From Lachnospiraceae bacterium RM5 (lineage in GTDB: Bacteria; Bacillota; Clostridia; Lachnospirales; Lachnospiraceae), in the NCBI GenBank assembly GCA_900110975.1, contig FOFK01000004.1, positions 66,234 to 130,233 of the forward strand: a DNA stretch of 64,000 bases, given 5' to 3'. Position 1 is the stretch's first letter, and the number at the start of each line of letters is the position of its first letter. Position numbers and translations under genes: made by a program. Shown piece after piece: positions 34,565 through 44,600 of this stretch. The notes under the pieces are model-generated. The model was not told the DNA's origin, ran no database searches, and saw nothing but the letters and a program-made list of their open reading frames with translations.

Positions 34565-36343
34565 ATGAAAAGAGAAGAAATTGATAATAAATATAAATGG
34601 AATATGAAGGATGTATATGAAAGTGATGATATTTGGGAAAAAGATTATGAAAAGGCTGATAAGCTTATAGATAATCTGTTGAGTTATAAGGGAAATATAT
34701 GTAAATCAAAGGAAAGTTTTAGGGATTTTTTAACAGAATATTTTGATACAATGTATGTTGTTGATAAATTATATTTTTATGCGGGACAAAGATATCATGA
34801 AGATTTATCAAATCCTGAATATCAGATGTTATATGGAAAAGTTGGAAATCTTTTAAATATATTTAGTGCAAAATTATCTTTTGTGGAACCTGAAATTTTA
34901 TCAAAAGGTGAAGAAAAAATAAATAAATATTTAGATGAGGATTTAAGTGTATATAAGCAGTTTTTTGATAATTTATTCAGGGAAAAGAAACATGTTTTAT
35001 CAGAAAAAGAAGAAGAGCTTCTTGCTAAAACAAGAGACTTTTCAGGTGGCTTTTCAGAAATTTTTTCAATGTTAAATAATGCAGATATTAAGTTTTTGGA
35101 TGTAACAGATAAGGATGGAAAAACATATCCATTAACACATGGAACATATATTAAATATATGGAAAGTGATGACAGGGTATTAAGAAAAGATGCATTTGAA
35201 AAAATGTATAAAAGTTTTTATGCATTAAAAAATACGGTGGCAAATATATATATTAATAACTTAAAGAAGAATTCATTTTACAGCAAAATAAGAGGATTTT
35301 CATCAACTATGGAAATGTTTTTGGATGGCTCAAATATACCTGTAAAAGTATATGATACATTACTCGATGTTGTTTCTGAAAATTTAAATGAACTTCACAG
35401 ATATGTGGGACTTAGAAAAAAATTATTAAAGATTGACAGTCTTCATATGTATGATCTTTATACACCACTTATTAAGACGGATGAAAAGGATATACCTTAT
35501 GAAAAAGCATGCGAAATGGTACTATCCGGTTTAAAGCCTATGGGTGATGAATATCTGGGAATTTTAAAAGAAGGTTTTGATAATAACTGGATTGATGTTT
35601 ATGAAAATGAAGGAAAGAGAAGTGGCGCATATTCATGGTCAGTATATGGAGTTCATCCTTATGTTCTGCTTAATTATCAGCCAAATTTAAATAGTGTATT
35701 TACCATAGCCCATGAAATGGGACATGCTCTTCATTCTTATTATTCAAATAAAAATCAGGCTTATGTAAATGCAGATTATAAAATATTTGTGGCAGAGATT
35801 GCATCAACCTGTAATGAAGCTTTGCTTATAAAGGATTTACTTGAAAAAACTGAGGATAAAAATAAAAAAGCATATTATATAAATTATTTATTAGAGCAGT
35901 TTAGGACAACTTTATTCAGACAGACAATGTTTGCTGAGTTTGAAAAAATTGTTCATGAGAAAACAGATAATGGCGAAGTTTTAAATGCCGATGCATTATG
36001 CGAAATTTATTATAATCTCAATAAAAAATATTTTGGAGATGATATAGAAATTGATAAGGACATTGAAATGGAGTGGGCAAGAATTCCTCATTTCTATACT
36101 GATTTTTATGTATATCAATATGCTACAAGCTTTTGCGCAGCCATTGCTTTATCTGATAAAATCCTTAAGGAAAAGGAAAGCGCTGTAAAAGAGTATAAAA
36201 AGTTTTTAAGTGCAGGATGCAGTCTGTATCCTATAGATATTGTTAAGCTTGCGGGAATCGATATGGAAAAGAAAGAATTTATTGAAAGTGCAATGGAGGT
36301 ATTTAAAAGTCTTATTGATGAGCTTGAGTCGTTGATAGATTGA
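34565..36343 (+). CDS. pepF: Oligoendopeptidase F
   Basis: A 592-residue cytoplasmic M3B zinc metallopeptidase that cleaves peptides of roughly 7-17 residues. The zinc motif HEMGH is in IAHEMGHALHSYYS (about residue 383), and the third ligand glutamate lies downstream in ASTCNEALL. The N-terminal YKWNMKDVYESDDIWEKDY is typical of the family. AAGGAAAGGA upstream gives the ribosome binding site. It appears monocistronic, followed about 75 bases later by map. Confidence 0.95.
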   Translation: MKREEIDNKYKWNMKDVYESDDIWEKDYEKADKLIDNLLSYKGNICKSKESFRDFLTEYFDTMYVVDKLYFYAGQRYHEDLSNPEYQMLYGKVGNLLNIFSAKLSFVEPEILSKGEEKINKYLDEDLSVYKQFFDNLFREKKHVLSEKEEELLAKTRDFSGGFSEIFSMLNNADIKFLDVTDKDGKTYPLTHGTYIKYMESDDRVLRKDAFEKMYKSFYALKNTVANIYINNLKKNSFYSKIRGFSSTMEMFLDGSNIPVKVYDTLLDVVSENLNELHRYVGLRKKLLKIDSLHMYDLYTPLIKTDEKDIPYEKACEMVLSGLKPMGDEYLGILKEGFDNNWIDVYENEGKRSGAYSWSVYGVHPYVLLNYQPNLNSVFTIAHEMGHALHSYYSNKNQAYVNADYKIFVAEIASTCNEALLIKDLLEKTEDKNKKAYYINYLLEQFRTTLFRQTMFAEFEKIVHEKTDNGEVLNADALCEIYYNLNKKYFGDDIEIDKDIEMEWARIPHFYTDFYVYQYATSFCAAIALSDKILKEKESAVKEYKKFLSAGCSLYPIDIVKLAGIDMEKKEFIESAMEVFKSLIDELESLID

Positions 36344-36417
36344 TAAATATTGTATATAATTATATATGTTTAATGAATGTTAATATATAAAAACTGATAT
36401 AAAGAAAAGAGGATATT

Positions 36418-37299
36418 ATGAGTTTAACAAAGAGAATTGGACGTAATGATCCGTGTCCATGCGGTAGTGGAAAAAAATATAAATTCTGTCATCAGATTAT
36501 TGATGAAAAAATGCTTTTATACAGAAGACAGGGAGCAATGGTTCCAAGCAAAAAATTATTAAAAACAAAAGCTCAGGTTGATAAAATAAAAGAAAGTGCA
36601 AAAGTAAATATTGCCGTACTTGATTATGTTGCAGAAAATATAAAGGCAGGAATGTCTACAGAAGACATTAATATTTTAGTACATACAAAGACAACAGAGC
36701 TTGGAGGAATTCCTGCACCTCTTAATTATGAAGGATTTCCAAAGAGTGTATGTACTTCCATTAACAATGAAGTATGCCATGGTATTCCATCAAAAGATAT
36801 TATTTTAAAAGATGGAGATATTATAAATGTTGACTGTTCCACAATTGTTGATGGATATTTTTCAGATTCATCAAGAATGTTTATGATTGGAAACGTCAGT
36901 GAAGAGAATAAAAAACTTGTGGAAGTTACAAAGGAATCAGTTTATAAGGGACTTGAAATGATAAAGCCATGGGGCTTTTTAGGTGATATGGGTCAGGTTA
37001 TAAATGATTATGTAACAGAGAATGGTTATTCGGTAGTAAGAGAAATTGGTGGACATGGAGTTGGTCTTGAATTTCATGAGGATCCTTTTGTGAGCTATGT
37101 AACAAAGAAAGGTACAGATATGCTTTTGGTGCCTGGTCTTATGTTTACCATTGAGCCTATGGTGAATGCAGGTACTCATGATGTATTTGTTGATGAAGAT
37201 AATGGTTGGACTGTGTATACAAAAGATGGGAAGATGTCAGCACAGTGGGAAATACAGGTTTTAGTAACAGAGGATGGTTATGAAATAATTTCGTATTAG
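36418..37299 (+). CDS. map: Methionine aminopeptidase with N-terminal SEC-C motif
   Basis: A 293-residue enzyme that removes the initiator methionine. Residues about 6-25 are a SEC-C zinc motif ([18 protein letters not shown]), an extension seen in some Firmicutes MAPs. The catalytic metal ligands are in NVDCSTIVDGYFSDSSR (two aspartates), GGHGVGLEFHEDP (histidine), FTIEPMV and QWEIQVLVTE (glutamates). The substrate-binding histidine is in NEVCHGIP. GAGGA precedes the ATG. The SEC-C tail may contact the ribosome; that is inference. Confidence 0.95.
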   Translation: MSLTKRIGRNDPCPCGSGKKYKFCHQIIDEKMLLYRRQGAMVPSKKLLKTKAQVDKIKESAKVNIAVLDYVAENIKAGMSTEDINILVHTKTTELGGIPAPLNYEGFPKSVCTSINNEVCHGIPSKDIILKDGDIINVDCSTIVDGYFSDSSRMFMIGNVSEENKKLVEVTKESVYKGLEMIKPWGFLGDMGQVINDYVTENGYSVVREIGGHGVGLEFHEDPFVSYVTKKGTDMLLVPGLMFTIEPMVNAGTHDVFVDEDNGWTVYTKDGKMSAQWEIQVLVTEDGYEIISY

Positions 37300-37323
37300 C
37301 AACAAAGACACTTATAAATTAAT

Positions 37324-37428
37324 CACGACACATACATGCCACATAAGTGGCATGTGATGTTTGTAAAAAAATTATCTTTGCAAGTAAACCTGCAAGAATA
37401 ATTTTTATGCAAACATACATGTGTCGTG
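37324..37428. repeat. Cloverleaf-like palindromic intergenic element
   Basis: Outer arms 37324-37333 and 37419-37428 are perfect 10-base complements. They enclose a hairpin (37335-37342 with 37347-37354) and a long hairpin (37357-37363 with 37410-37416, with further pairing inside). This gives a three-way junction if transcribed or extruded. The inner CATGCCAC/GTGGCATG hairpin matches one in 32209-32230. It lies between map and the Sfp-type gene, both on the plus strand. Confidence 0.7.
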
Positions 37429-37452
37429 GGGTAATAACAAGAAGGATATTTT

Positions 37453-38127
37453 ATGAACAGAAAACTATATTGTTTAATCCCTACAAGGGATTATGAGTAT
37501 GAAGAATTAGAAAAGTTTTTGCCTCTTCTTCCGAAGCAAAGACGAGATAAGGTGATGGTTTCAAAATCTGATTCAAGAAAAGCTGAGCTTATATTATCAG
37601 GTCTTTTTATGGGTTATTGTTTTAAAAGGGAGCTTGGGAAAAATATAGCAGACTTACAGTTTGAAAGGACAGCACTTGGAAAGCCGTATTTAGCAAATAA
37701 TACAGATATTGATTTTTCTTTATCCCACACAAAAAATGCATTTGTATTTGCAATCAGCAACTTAAAAATTGGTGTGGATATAGAATATACAGACAGGGTA
37801 GAAAAAAATTTTTTAGCACTTGCAAGCAGATTTTTTTCAAAGCAGGAATATGATTATATTTTAAATTCAAAAAATTCCTCAGGTCATAATTTTTATAATA
37901 TCTGGACAATGAAAGAAGCTTATATAAAGGCGAATGGGAGATCTATCCAGGAACTTAAAAAATTTAATGTATTTAATGTAAATAAACCACAGAACGGGGA
38001 ATTTTACAAATTTAGAAACTGGATGCTTGGGGAATATGCTATAGGACTTTGCCTTAAATCAAAATATAGTGATATAAAAGATGAGTATGAAATAGAAGTT
38101 ATTTCTGAAAAAGATATAGGTTTGTAA
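37453..38127 (+). CDS. 4'-phosphopantetheinyl transferase, Sfp type
   Basis: A 224-residue enzyme that attaches phosphopantetheine to carrier proteins. The magnesium-binding GVDIEYTDRV and the WTMKEAYIKANGRS motif (WxxKEA) are present, as is the FSLSHTKN region upstream. The two-lobed length distinguishes it from the small AcpS type. No NRPS or PKS genes are in the window, so the target may be the fatty-acid acyl carrier protein or a system elsewhere. It ends 17 bases before addB and probably shares its transcript. AAGGAT precedes the ATG. Confidence 0.88.
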   Translation: MNRKLYCLIPTRDYEYEELEKFLPLLPKQRRDKVMVSKSDSRKAELILSGLFMGYCFKRELGKNIADLQFERTALGKPYLANNTDIDFSLSHTKNAFVFAISNLKIGVDIEYTDRVEKNFLALASRFFSKQEYDYILNSKNSSGHNFYNIWTMKEAYIKANGRSIQELKKFNVFNVNKPQNGEFYKFRNWMLGEYAIGLCLKSKYSDIKDEYEIEVISEKDIGL

Positions 38128-38144
38128 AGGTTTTGGAGGTATGT

Positions 38145-41100
38145 ATGGGTTTACAGATTATTACAGGTAAAAGTGGCAGTGGGAAAACCACTTATATGTT
38201 TAGTGAATTCATAAAGAAATCACAAAAAAACATAAGACCGGATAAGAAATTTATATGTATCGTACCGGAACAGTTTTCTCTAGAAACACAAAAAAATATT
38301 ATTAGTCTTTCAAAAGGAAGTATGGCAAGTGACATAGATATACTTTCTTTTGAAAGATTATCAGAAAGAATATTTGAAGAACAGGGTATAAATAATTACA
38401 GTGTTTTGGATGATATGGGGAAAATGCTCATATTAAGAAAAATAATAGATGAGAATAAAAAAACATTATCAGTCTTTGAATCAAAGAGTGAATTAGATGG
38501 TTTTGTAATGGAAGTTAAATCTGTTATCAGTGAATTTTATCAATATGGCGTAAACAAAGAAAAATTAGAATCTGCAATTTCTTCTTTAAATAATAAGGCT
38601 TTACTTAGTGGTAAGTTAAAAGATATTTCTCTTATCATGGAGAAATTTGATGAGTATATTAAAAACAGATATATTGTTACAGAGGAAATTTTAGGTAAAG
38701 TATGCTCATTAATTCCAAATTCAAAGATGATTCGTGGCTGTGAAATAATCTTTGATGAGTATACCGGATTTACTCCTGTTCAGTATGAAGTAATAAAAGC
38801 CTTACTTAAATATTCAGATGAAGTTAGTGTATCAATAACTTTAAGAGATCCTAAAGACATTGATTTTAAAAATACAGATACAGGGACAAATGTTTTTGGC
38901 ATTGGAATAAAAACCATAAATATGCTAAAAACAATTGCCTCTGATCTTGATGTGAAAATTTATGATGATATTATTCTTGAAAATAATATAAGATTTAAAA
39001 ATAATGAGCTTATGTATCTTGAGGATTCTTTATTTAAAATAAAAAAAGATTCATATGCTAATGAAGTGAATAACATAAGTATTCACAGATGTTTAGATGA
39101 AAAAAATGAAATAGAATATCTTGCATATACCATAAAAGAACTTGTAAGAGAAAATGGTTACAGGTATAAAGATATAGCTGTCGTTACAAGCGATGTTTCC
39201 GGTTATAAGCAAACAATTGAAGAAGTTTTTAAGGAATATGATATTTCATATTTTATTGATTATAAGGAAAGTATGTCAAATAATGGAATATCTTCAATGT
39301 TAGAGGCAATGCTTCTTATCATAGAGGAAAATTTCAGTTATGAATCTGTATTTCGTTATCTTAAGAGCGGATATTCAAATATCTCAGATGATGATGTAGA
39401 TATATTTGAAAACTATGTTATAAAAAAAGGAGTCAGGGGCAAGAAAAGATATTATAACAGCTTTGTTTTAAATGAAAAAGATGAAGAAGAAAAATTAAAT
39501 GAAATAAGACTTAAATTTATAGATGAAATAGATGATGTTTATAATGTTGTTAAAAAAGGAAAAAAATTCAAATTAGAAGAAGCAATTGCTGTTATAAAAG
39601 TATTCCTTGAAAAGATAAATATAAAAGAAAAAATTAATGAACAGATTGAGATTTTCAAAAAAAGAGGAGAAATATCAAGAACTATTGAATATAGCCAGGT
39701 GCTTGATAAATTAGACAACCTTTTTGATAAGATGATAGATATTAATCTTGATGAAAAAATAAAGATATCAGAGCTTATTAATTTTTTGAGTGCAGGTTTT
39801 TGTGAATTAAAAGTTGGAATTCCACCTATTGTAATGGACAGGGTGGTAGTGGGTGACATAGAAAGAACCAGACTTAATAATATTAAAGTAATGTTTTTAA
39901 TTGGAGCAAATGATGATTTGATTCCAAGAAAAAATGAACCTTCTAAAATTCTTTCAGACAGTGAAAGAGAGTATGTTAAAAAAGCAGGTGTTGCACTTTC
40001 TCCATCAAAAAGAGAGGATGCATTTATTCAGAAATATTATTTATATCTTATTCTTACAAAGGCATCTGAAAAACTATTTATTTCATACAGAAGTATAAAT
40101 AATGATGGTACACAAAAAAGTCCTTCATATATTGTGAAAAAAATTCTGGATATGTTTGAAAATATGCATATTTACGATGAAAGTGAGAAGATGCATATCT
40201 CAAATATTGATACAGCCTTAAATTATTTTGCCGCAAATCTTTATAATATCATTAAGAATTCTGAATCAGTACATGATAAAGATTATAAAGAATTTATGGA
40301 TTTATATGCGATTCTTATGGAAAATGAAGTTGATGTAGAAGACATTTTCAGGGCTGTGTCTTACATTGATGATAATGATTTTATTGAAAAGGAAGTTGCA
40401 AAAGCACTATATGGAGATATGTTATCAAACTCTGTAAGCAGAATTGAAACCTATGCAAAATGCGCATATAAGCAGTTTTTAAGTTATGGTTTAAATCTTT
40501 ATCCAAGAAAAGAATTTGTTATAGATTATCCCTATATTGGAAATATATATCATAGCATTATGGAGAAATTTTTATCAGATGTAAAAAATAAAAAGTTTGA
40601 TTTAACTGCTCTTTCTGATGAGGAAAGAGATGAAAAAATTGTTTCTTACATTGATGATAGTGTCAGTGATAAAGAGGAATTTTCTGATTCTAAAAGAAAT
40701 GAATATATTAAGAAAATTTTAGAAAAGGTTTCAAAAAAATCTGCGTGGGCAATTTCTAACCAGCTTGCAAATGGGAAATTAAAACCTATGTGGTTGGAAT
40801 ATAAGTTTTCATCTGCAAATGATATTATGGATCTTAACTTTGATGCAAATGATATTAAAGTTAATTTCACAGGAAAAATTGACAGAATTGATTATTATGA
40901 AAATGGCGACGATGTTTATGTAAGGGTAATTGATTATAAAACAGGGGATAAGAAATTTAGTATTTCTGATGTTTATAATGGTATAGAACTCCAGCTTACA
41001 GTTTACCTTGAAGCTGCTTTAAACATTGTATCAAGGAAATTTAAAGATAAGAATATTATTCCTGCAGGGATGTTTTATTTTAATATAAATGATAAAAAAA

Positions 41101-41561
41101 TAAAGAATAGTGATATGAAAAATTTTCCTGCATTGAATGAAGATGGAAGTATTAGTGAGAATCTTAAAAATATTACTCTGAAAAATTATAAATTACTTGG
41201 TCTTAGTAACAGCGATAAAAACGTTGCATGTTTAATGGATAATAATTTAAAAGAAAGTGACAATTCTGAATCTAATATATTTAATATTAAATATAAAAAA
41301 GATGGTGAATTAGATTCGGATCATGCAGAAATTTGTAGAAGTTCTGATGATATATTAAGATTAATAAAATATATTAATGGGAAAATTAAAGGTTATGTGG
41401 ATGATTTGACTTTAGGAGATATTAAGAAAAATCCGGTAAAAAAAGAGTCAAACGGATGTGAATGTGATTATTGTGAATATAGAAAAATGTGCAGAATAAC
41501 AGAAGATAAATTAAGAGAGTTTGAGAAAATAGGTAAAAAAGAAATTTGGGACAGGATTTAA
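38145..41561 (+). CDS. addB: ATP-dependent helicase/nuclease, subunit B
   Basis: A 1138-residue partner in the AddAB recombination complex that resects double-strand ends. The N-terminus has Walker A GKSGSGKTT (about residues 8-16), and the C-terminus carries a RecB-type nuclease (VIDYKTGDKK). A split Fe-S cluster is visible: one cysteine in YAKCAYKQF and three in the CECDYCEYRKMC stretch. GGAGG (38135-38139) sits 5 bases before ATG 38145; the TTG at 38133 overlaps that site and is rejected. addA follows after a small hairpin. Confidence 0.93.
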   Translation: MGLQIITGKSGSGKTTYMFSEFIKKSQKNIRPDKKFICIVPEQFSLETQKNIISLSKGSMASDIDILSFERLSERIFEEQGINNYSVLDDMGKMLILRKIIDENKKTLSVFESKSELDGFVMEVKSVISEFYQYGVNKEKLESAISSLNNKALLSGKLKDISLIMEKFDEYIKNRYIVTEEILGKVCSLIPNSKMIRGCEIIFDEYTGFTPVQYEVIKALLKYSDEVSVSITLRDPKDIDFKNTDTGTNVFGIGIKTINMLKTIASDLDVKIYDDIILENNIRFKNNELMYLEDSLFKIKKDSYANEVNNISIHRCLDEKNEIEYLAYTIKELVRENGYRYKDIAVVTSDVSGYKQTIEEVFKEYDISYFIDYKESMSNNGISSMLEAMLLIIEENFSYESVFRYLKSGYSNISDDDVDIFENYVIKKGVRGKKRYYNSFVLNEKDEEEKLNEIRLKFIDEIDDVYNVVKKGKKFKLEEAIAVIKVFLEKINIKEKINEQIEIFKKRGEISRTIEYSQVLDKLDNLFDKMIDINLDEKIKISELINFLSAGFCELKVGIPPIVMDRVVVGDIERTRLNNIKVMFLIGANDDLIPRKNEPSKILSDSEREYVKKAGVALSPSKREDAFIQKYYLYLILTKASEKLFISYRSINNDGTQKSPSYIVKKILDMFENMHIYDESEKMHISNIDTALNYFAANLYNIIKNSESVHDKDYKEFMDLYAILMENEVDVEDIFRAVSYIDDNDFIEKEVAKALYGDMLSNSVSRIETYAKCAYKQFLSYGLNLYPRKEFVIDYPYIGNIYHSIMEKFLSDVKNKKFDLTALSDEERDEKIVSYIDDSVSDKEEFSDSKRNEYIKKILEKVSKKSAWAISNQLANGKLKPMWLEYKFSSANDIMDLNFDANDIKVNFTGKIDRIDYYENGDDVYVRVIDYKTGDKKFSISDVYNGIELQLTVYLEAALNIVSRKFKDKNIIPAGMFYFNINDKKIKNSDMKNFPALNEDGSISENLKNITLKNYKLLGLSNSDKNVACLMDNNLKESDNSESNIFNIKYKKDGELDSDHAEICRSSDDILRLIKYINGKIKGYVDDLTLGDIKKNPVKKESNGCECDYCEYRKMCRITEDKLREFEKIGKKEIWDRI

Positions 41562-41562
41562 T

Positions 41563-41580
41563 ATGTGGCGATAGCCACAT
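41563..41580 (+). repeat. Short hairpin between addB and addA
   Basis: ATGTGGC (41563-41569) and GCCACAT (41574-41580) form a perfect 7-base stem with a four-base loop, directly after the addB stop codon. It resembles the GTGGCAT arms of the palindromic elements at 32124 and 37324 and is not followed by a T-run. Confidence 0.55.
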
Positions 41581-41628
41581 GATGTTTTCCTGTTAATATT
41601 AATAAAAAAATTATTTGGAGAAGAAAAT

Positions 41629-44600
41629 ATGGCTAATTGGACCGATAAACAAGAAGAAGTTATTAAAACAAGGGACAAAAATATACTCGTTTCAGCGGCA
41701 GCTGGCTCAGGGAAGACCGCAGTACTTGTAGAAAGAATAATCAGAAGAATATTGGATGAAAAAAATCCTTTGGATATAGACAGACTTTTGGTTGTTACAT
41801 ATACAAATGCAGCGGCATATGAAATGAAAGAAAGAATTTTAGCGGCTATAAACGAGGAATTAAAAGAAAATCCATATAATGAACATTTAAGAAAACAGGA
41901 AACATATATTCATAATGCAAGGATTACAACAATCCACAGCTTTTGTTTAGGAATAATTAAAGATAATTTTATTAAGCTTTCCATTGATCCAATGGTGAGA
42001 ACCATGGATGAAGGTGAAAGTAAACTTCTTGTTGAGGATACATTAAAAGAGCTTATTGAAAATAAGTATAAGGAAAATTCTGAAAGCTTTATTAATTTTG
42101 TCAGCCAGTTTCAGTCTAACAGATCAGATAAATATATTGAGAATATTATACTTAATCTTTATAAAGAATCTTTAAATCATCCATGGCCATTTTTATGGCT
42201 TGATAATTGCAAAAAATATTATGAATGTAAAGATGTTAAAGAATTTTTAGAACTTAAACATTTTAAATATTTAAGTAAAAATATAAGTACCAGTTTAGAA
42301 GGAATGCTTGAAAAATATAAAGAAATCCTACATCTTTCAGAAAAAAATGGAATAGATAAATATTATGAATTCTTTTTAAGAGAAATGAATGAAATCTGTG
42401 AAATACGTGATACCAAGGATTATTTAGAAAAAGTAGAAAAAGGGAAAAATTATAAATTCATTACTCTTGTCAGGGTAAAGGATGTTGATAAAGAAGTTGC
42501 GGATGAAATAAAAAAATATAGAGAGGATGCTAAAGGGGTATTTAAAAAAGTTAGGGAGAAATTTTTTAATACCGACATTAATGAATCGTTTGAAATTATA
42601 AAAAATGAAAGAGAAATAGTTAATGAATGTATTGAAACAGTTAAGGGATTTATAACTCTTTATGGAGAAAAAAAGAAAGAAAAAAATGTGGTTGATTTTA
42701 GTGATTATGAGCACTATGCTATAGACCTTCTTGTTAAAAGAGAAGGGGACAAAATATTTTATACTGATATTGCTGATAATATCGCTGATGGTTTTGATGA
42801 GGTTATGATTGATGAATATCAGGATTGTAATGAAATCCAGGAACTGATTTTAGATGCTGTATCTAAGAATCGTTTTGGAATAAATAACAGATTTATGGTA
42901 GGGGACATAAAGCAGAGTATCTATAAATTCAGAGGTTCTGATTCTAAGATTTTTATGGATAAATATGAGAAATTTAAGGATTCTGAAGGTGATAATAAGC
43001 TTATTGTTCTTGATAAAAATTTTAGAAGCAGGACAAACATCATAGATACTACAAATTTCTTTTTTGAACAGATGATGAGAAAAGAAAGTGGTGGTATAGA
43101 CTATGATGATGAAAATAAACTCAATTATGGTGGTTTATACAAAGATGGTATTAAAAATAAAAATGAATTTATTATTTTAAATGATTTTGATTCTGATGAT
43201 TTAGAAGATAAGAAGAAGCTTACTTCTGAAGAAAAAAAGAAACTGGAAATAAGAGTTATTGCTAAGCGTATTATAGAACTTACATCAGAGGAAAGTGATT
43301 TTAAAGTTTATGATAAAGAAAAAGATGAGTGCAGAAAGGCTAGATTAAAAGATTTTGCCATACTTTTAAGAAGTCTTAGGGGTAATGAGAATATTATTAG
43401 TAATGAATTAAAAAATATGGGTATTAATGTGTCATTAAAATCAAGTGACGGATACTTTGATTCTGAAGAAGTATCAACCATAGTTAACTTACTTTCCATT
43501 ATTGATAACAGAAGATTAGATATTGAATTTGCAGCAGTTTTATTATCTCCAATAGTGGGAATAACTGAAAATGAGCTTGCAAAAATAAGGGGCAATCAGG
43601 ATGTAAAAAATATGAAAAATATATCTCTTTATGAAAATGTATTAAGTTACATAAATGGAGAGATGTATGAAAACAAAGGCTTTTTATATGATGAAGTATT
43701 AAAAAATAAATTACAAAGCTTTATAAAAATGTTAGATGAATTTAGAAGTAAGGAAAAATATCTTTCTGTCAGTGAACTTTTAAATGACATTTATGAAAAA
43801 ACAGGATATTACAGATATGTACTTGCAATGCCAAATGGAAGGGTAAAAAGCACAAACCTTAATATGTTAAAGAATAAGGCCACAGATTTTGAAAATACGA
43901 GTTATAAAGGTTTATTTAATTTTATTAGATATATAGGAAATTTAAAAAAATATGAGATTGATGAAGGTGAAGCTTTAGACAGTAAGGAAGATGATGATGC
44001 TGTAAAAGTAATGACCATACATAAAAGTAAGGGTCTTGAATTTCCTGTGGTCATATTACCTTTTTTAAATTCTGACTTTTATGATCCAAGGGGAAAGATT
44101 AGTCTTAATTCAGAATTTGGCATTGGTATAAATTATTTAGATACATTTACAAATATTGAATATCAAAATATTTTTAAAAATATTATATCAGAAAGAAACA
44201 AGGAAAGTGATATAGAAGAGGAAATGAGAATTTTCTATGTGGCATGTACAAGAGCCAGGGAAAAGCTTATTTTATCAGCATTTGTAGGTAAGGAAACTGA
44301 TATAAAAAATATGACTTTAAAAAGAAATGATGATGATATCTATATTGGTGCAGGTAATATTTTTGCTTCAAAATCCTATTTTGATTTTATTAAGTATCAG
44401 GTAGGAAGGAATAAATCATTAGATTGTGTTTATGATATGTTTAATATCTCAAGACCCGTAAAAAAAGATATTTATGATAAAGAGTCAGAACTTATTGTTG
44501 AGATAAAAGGTGGCATAGACATTTTTAAGGATGCTCTTCTTTGGAAGGTTAATCTTGATAAAGAGATTATGAATTTAAAAAATTATAATATAAATAATGT

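Noticed and set aside
36418..36495. SEC-C motif at the start of map as a separate small gene
   Set aside because: It is in one continuous frame with the aminopeptidase and such N-terminal SEC-C extensions are known in the family.
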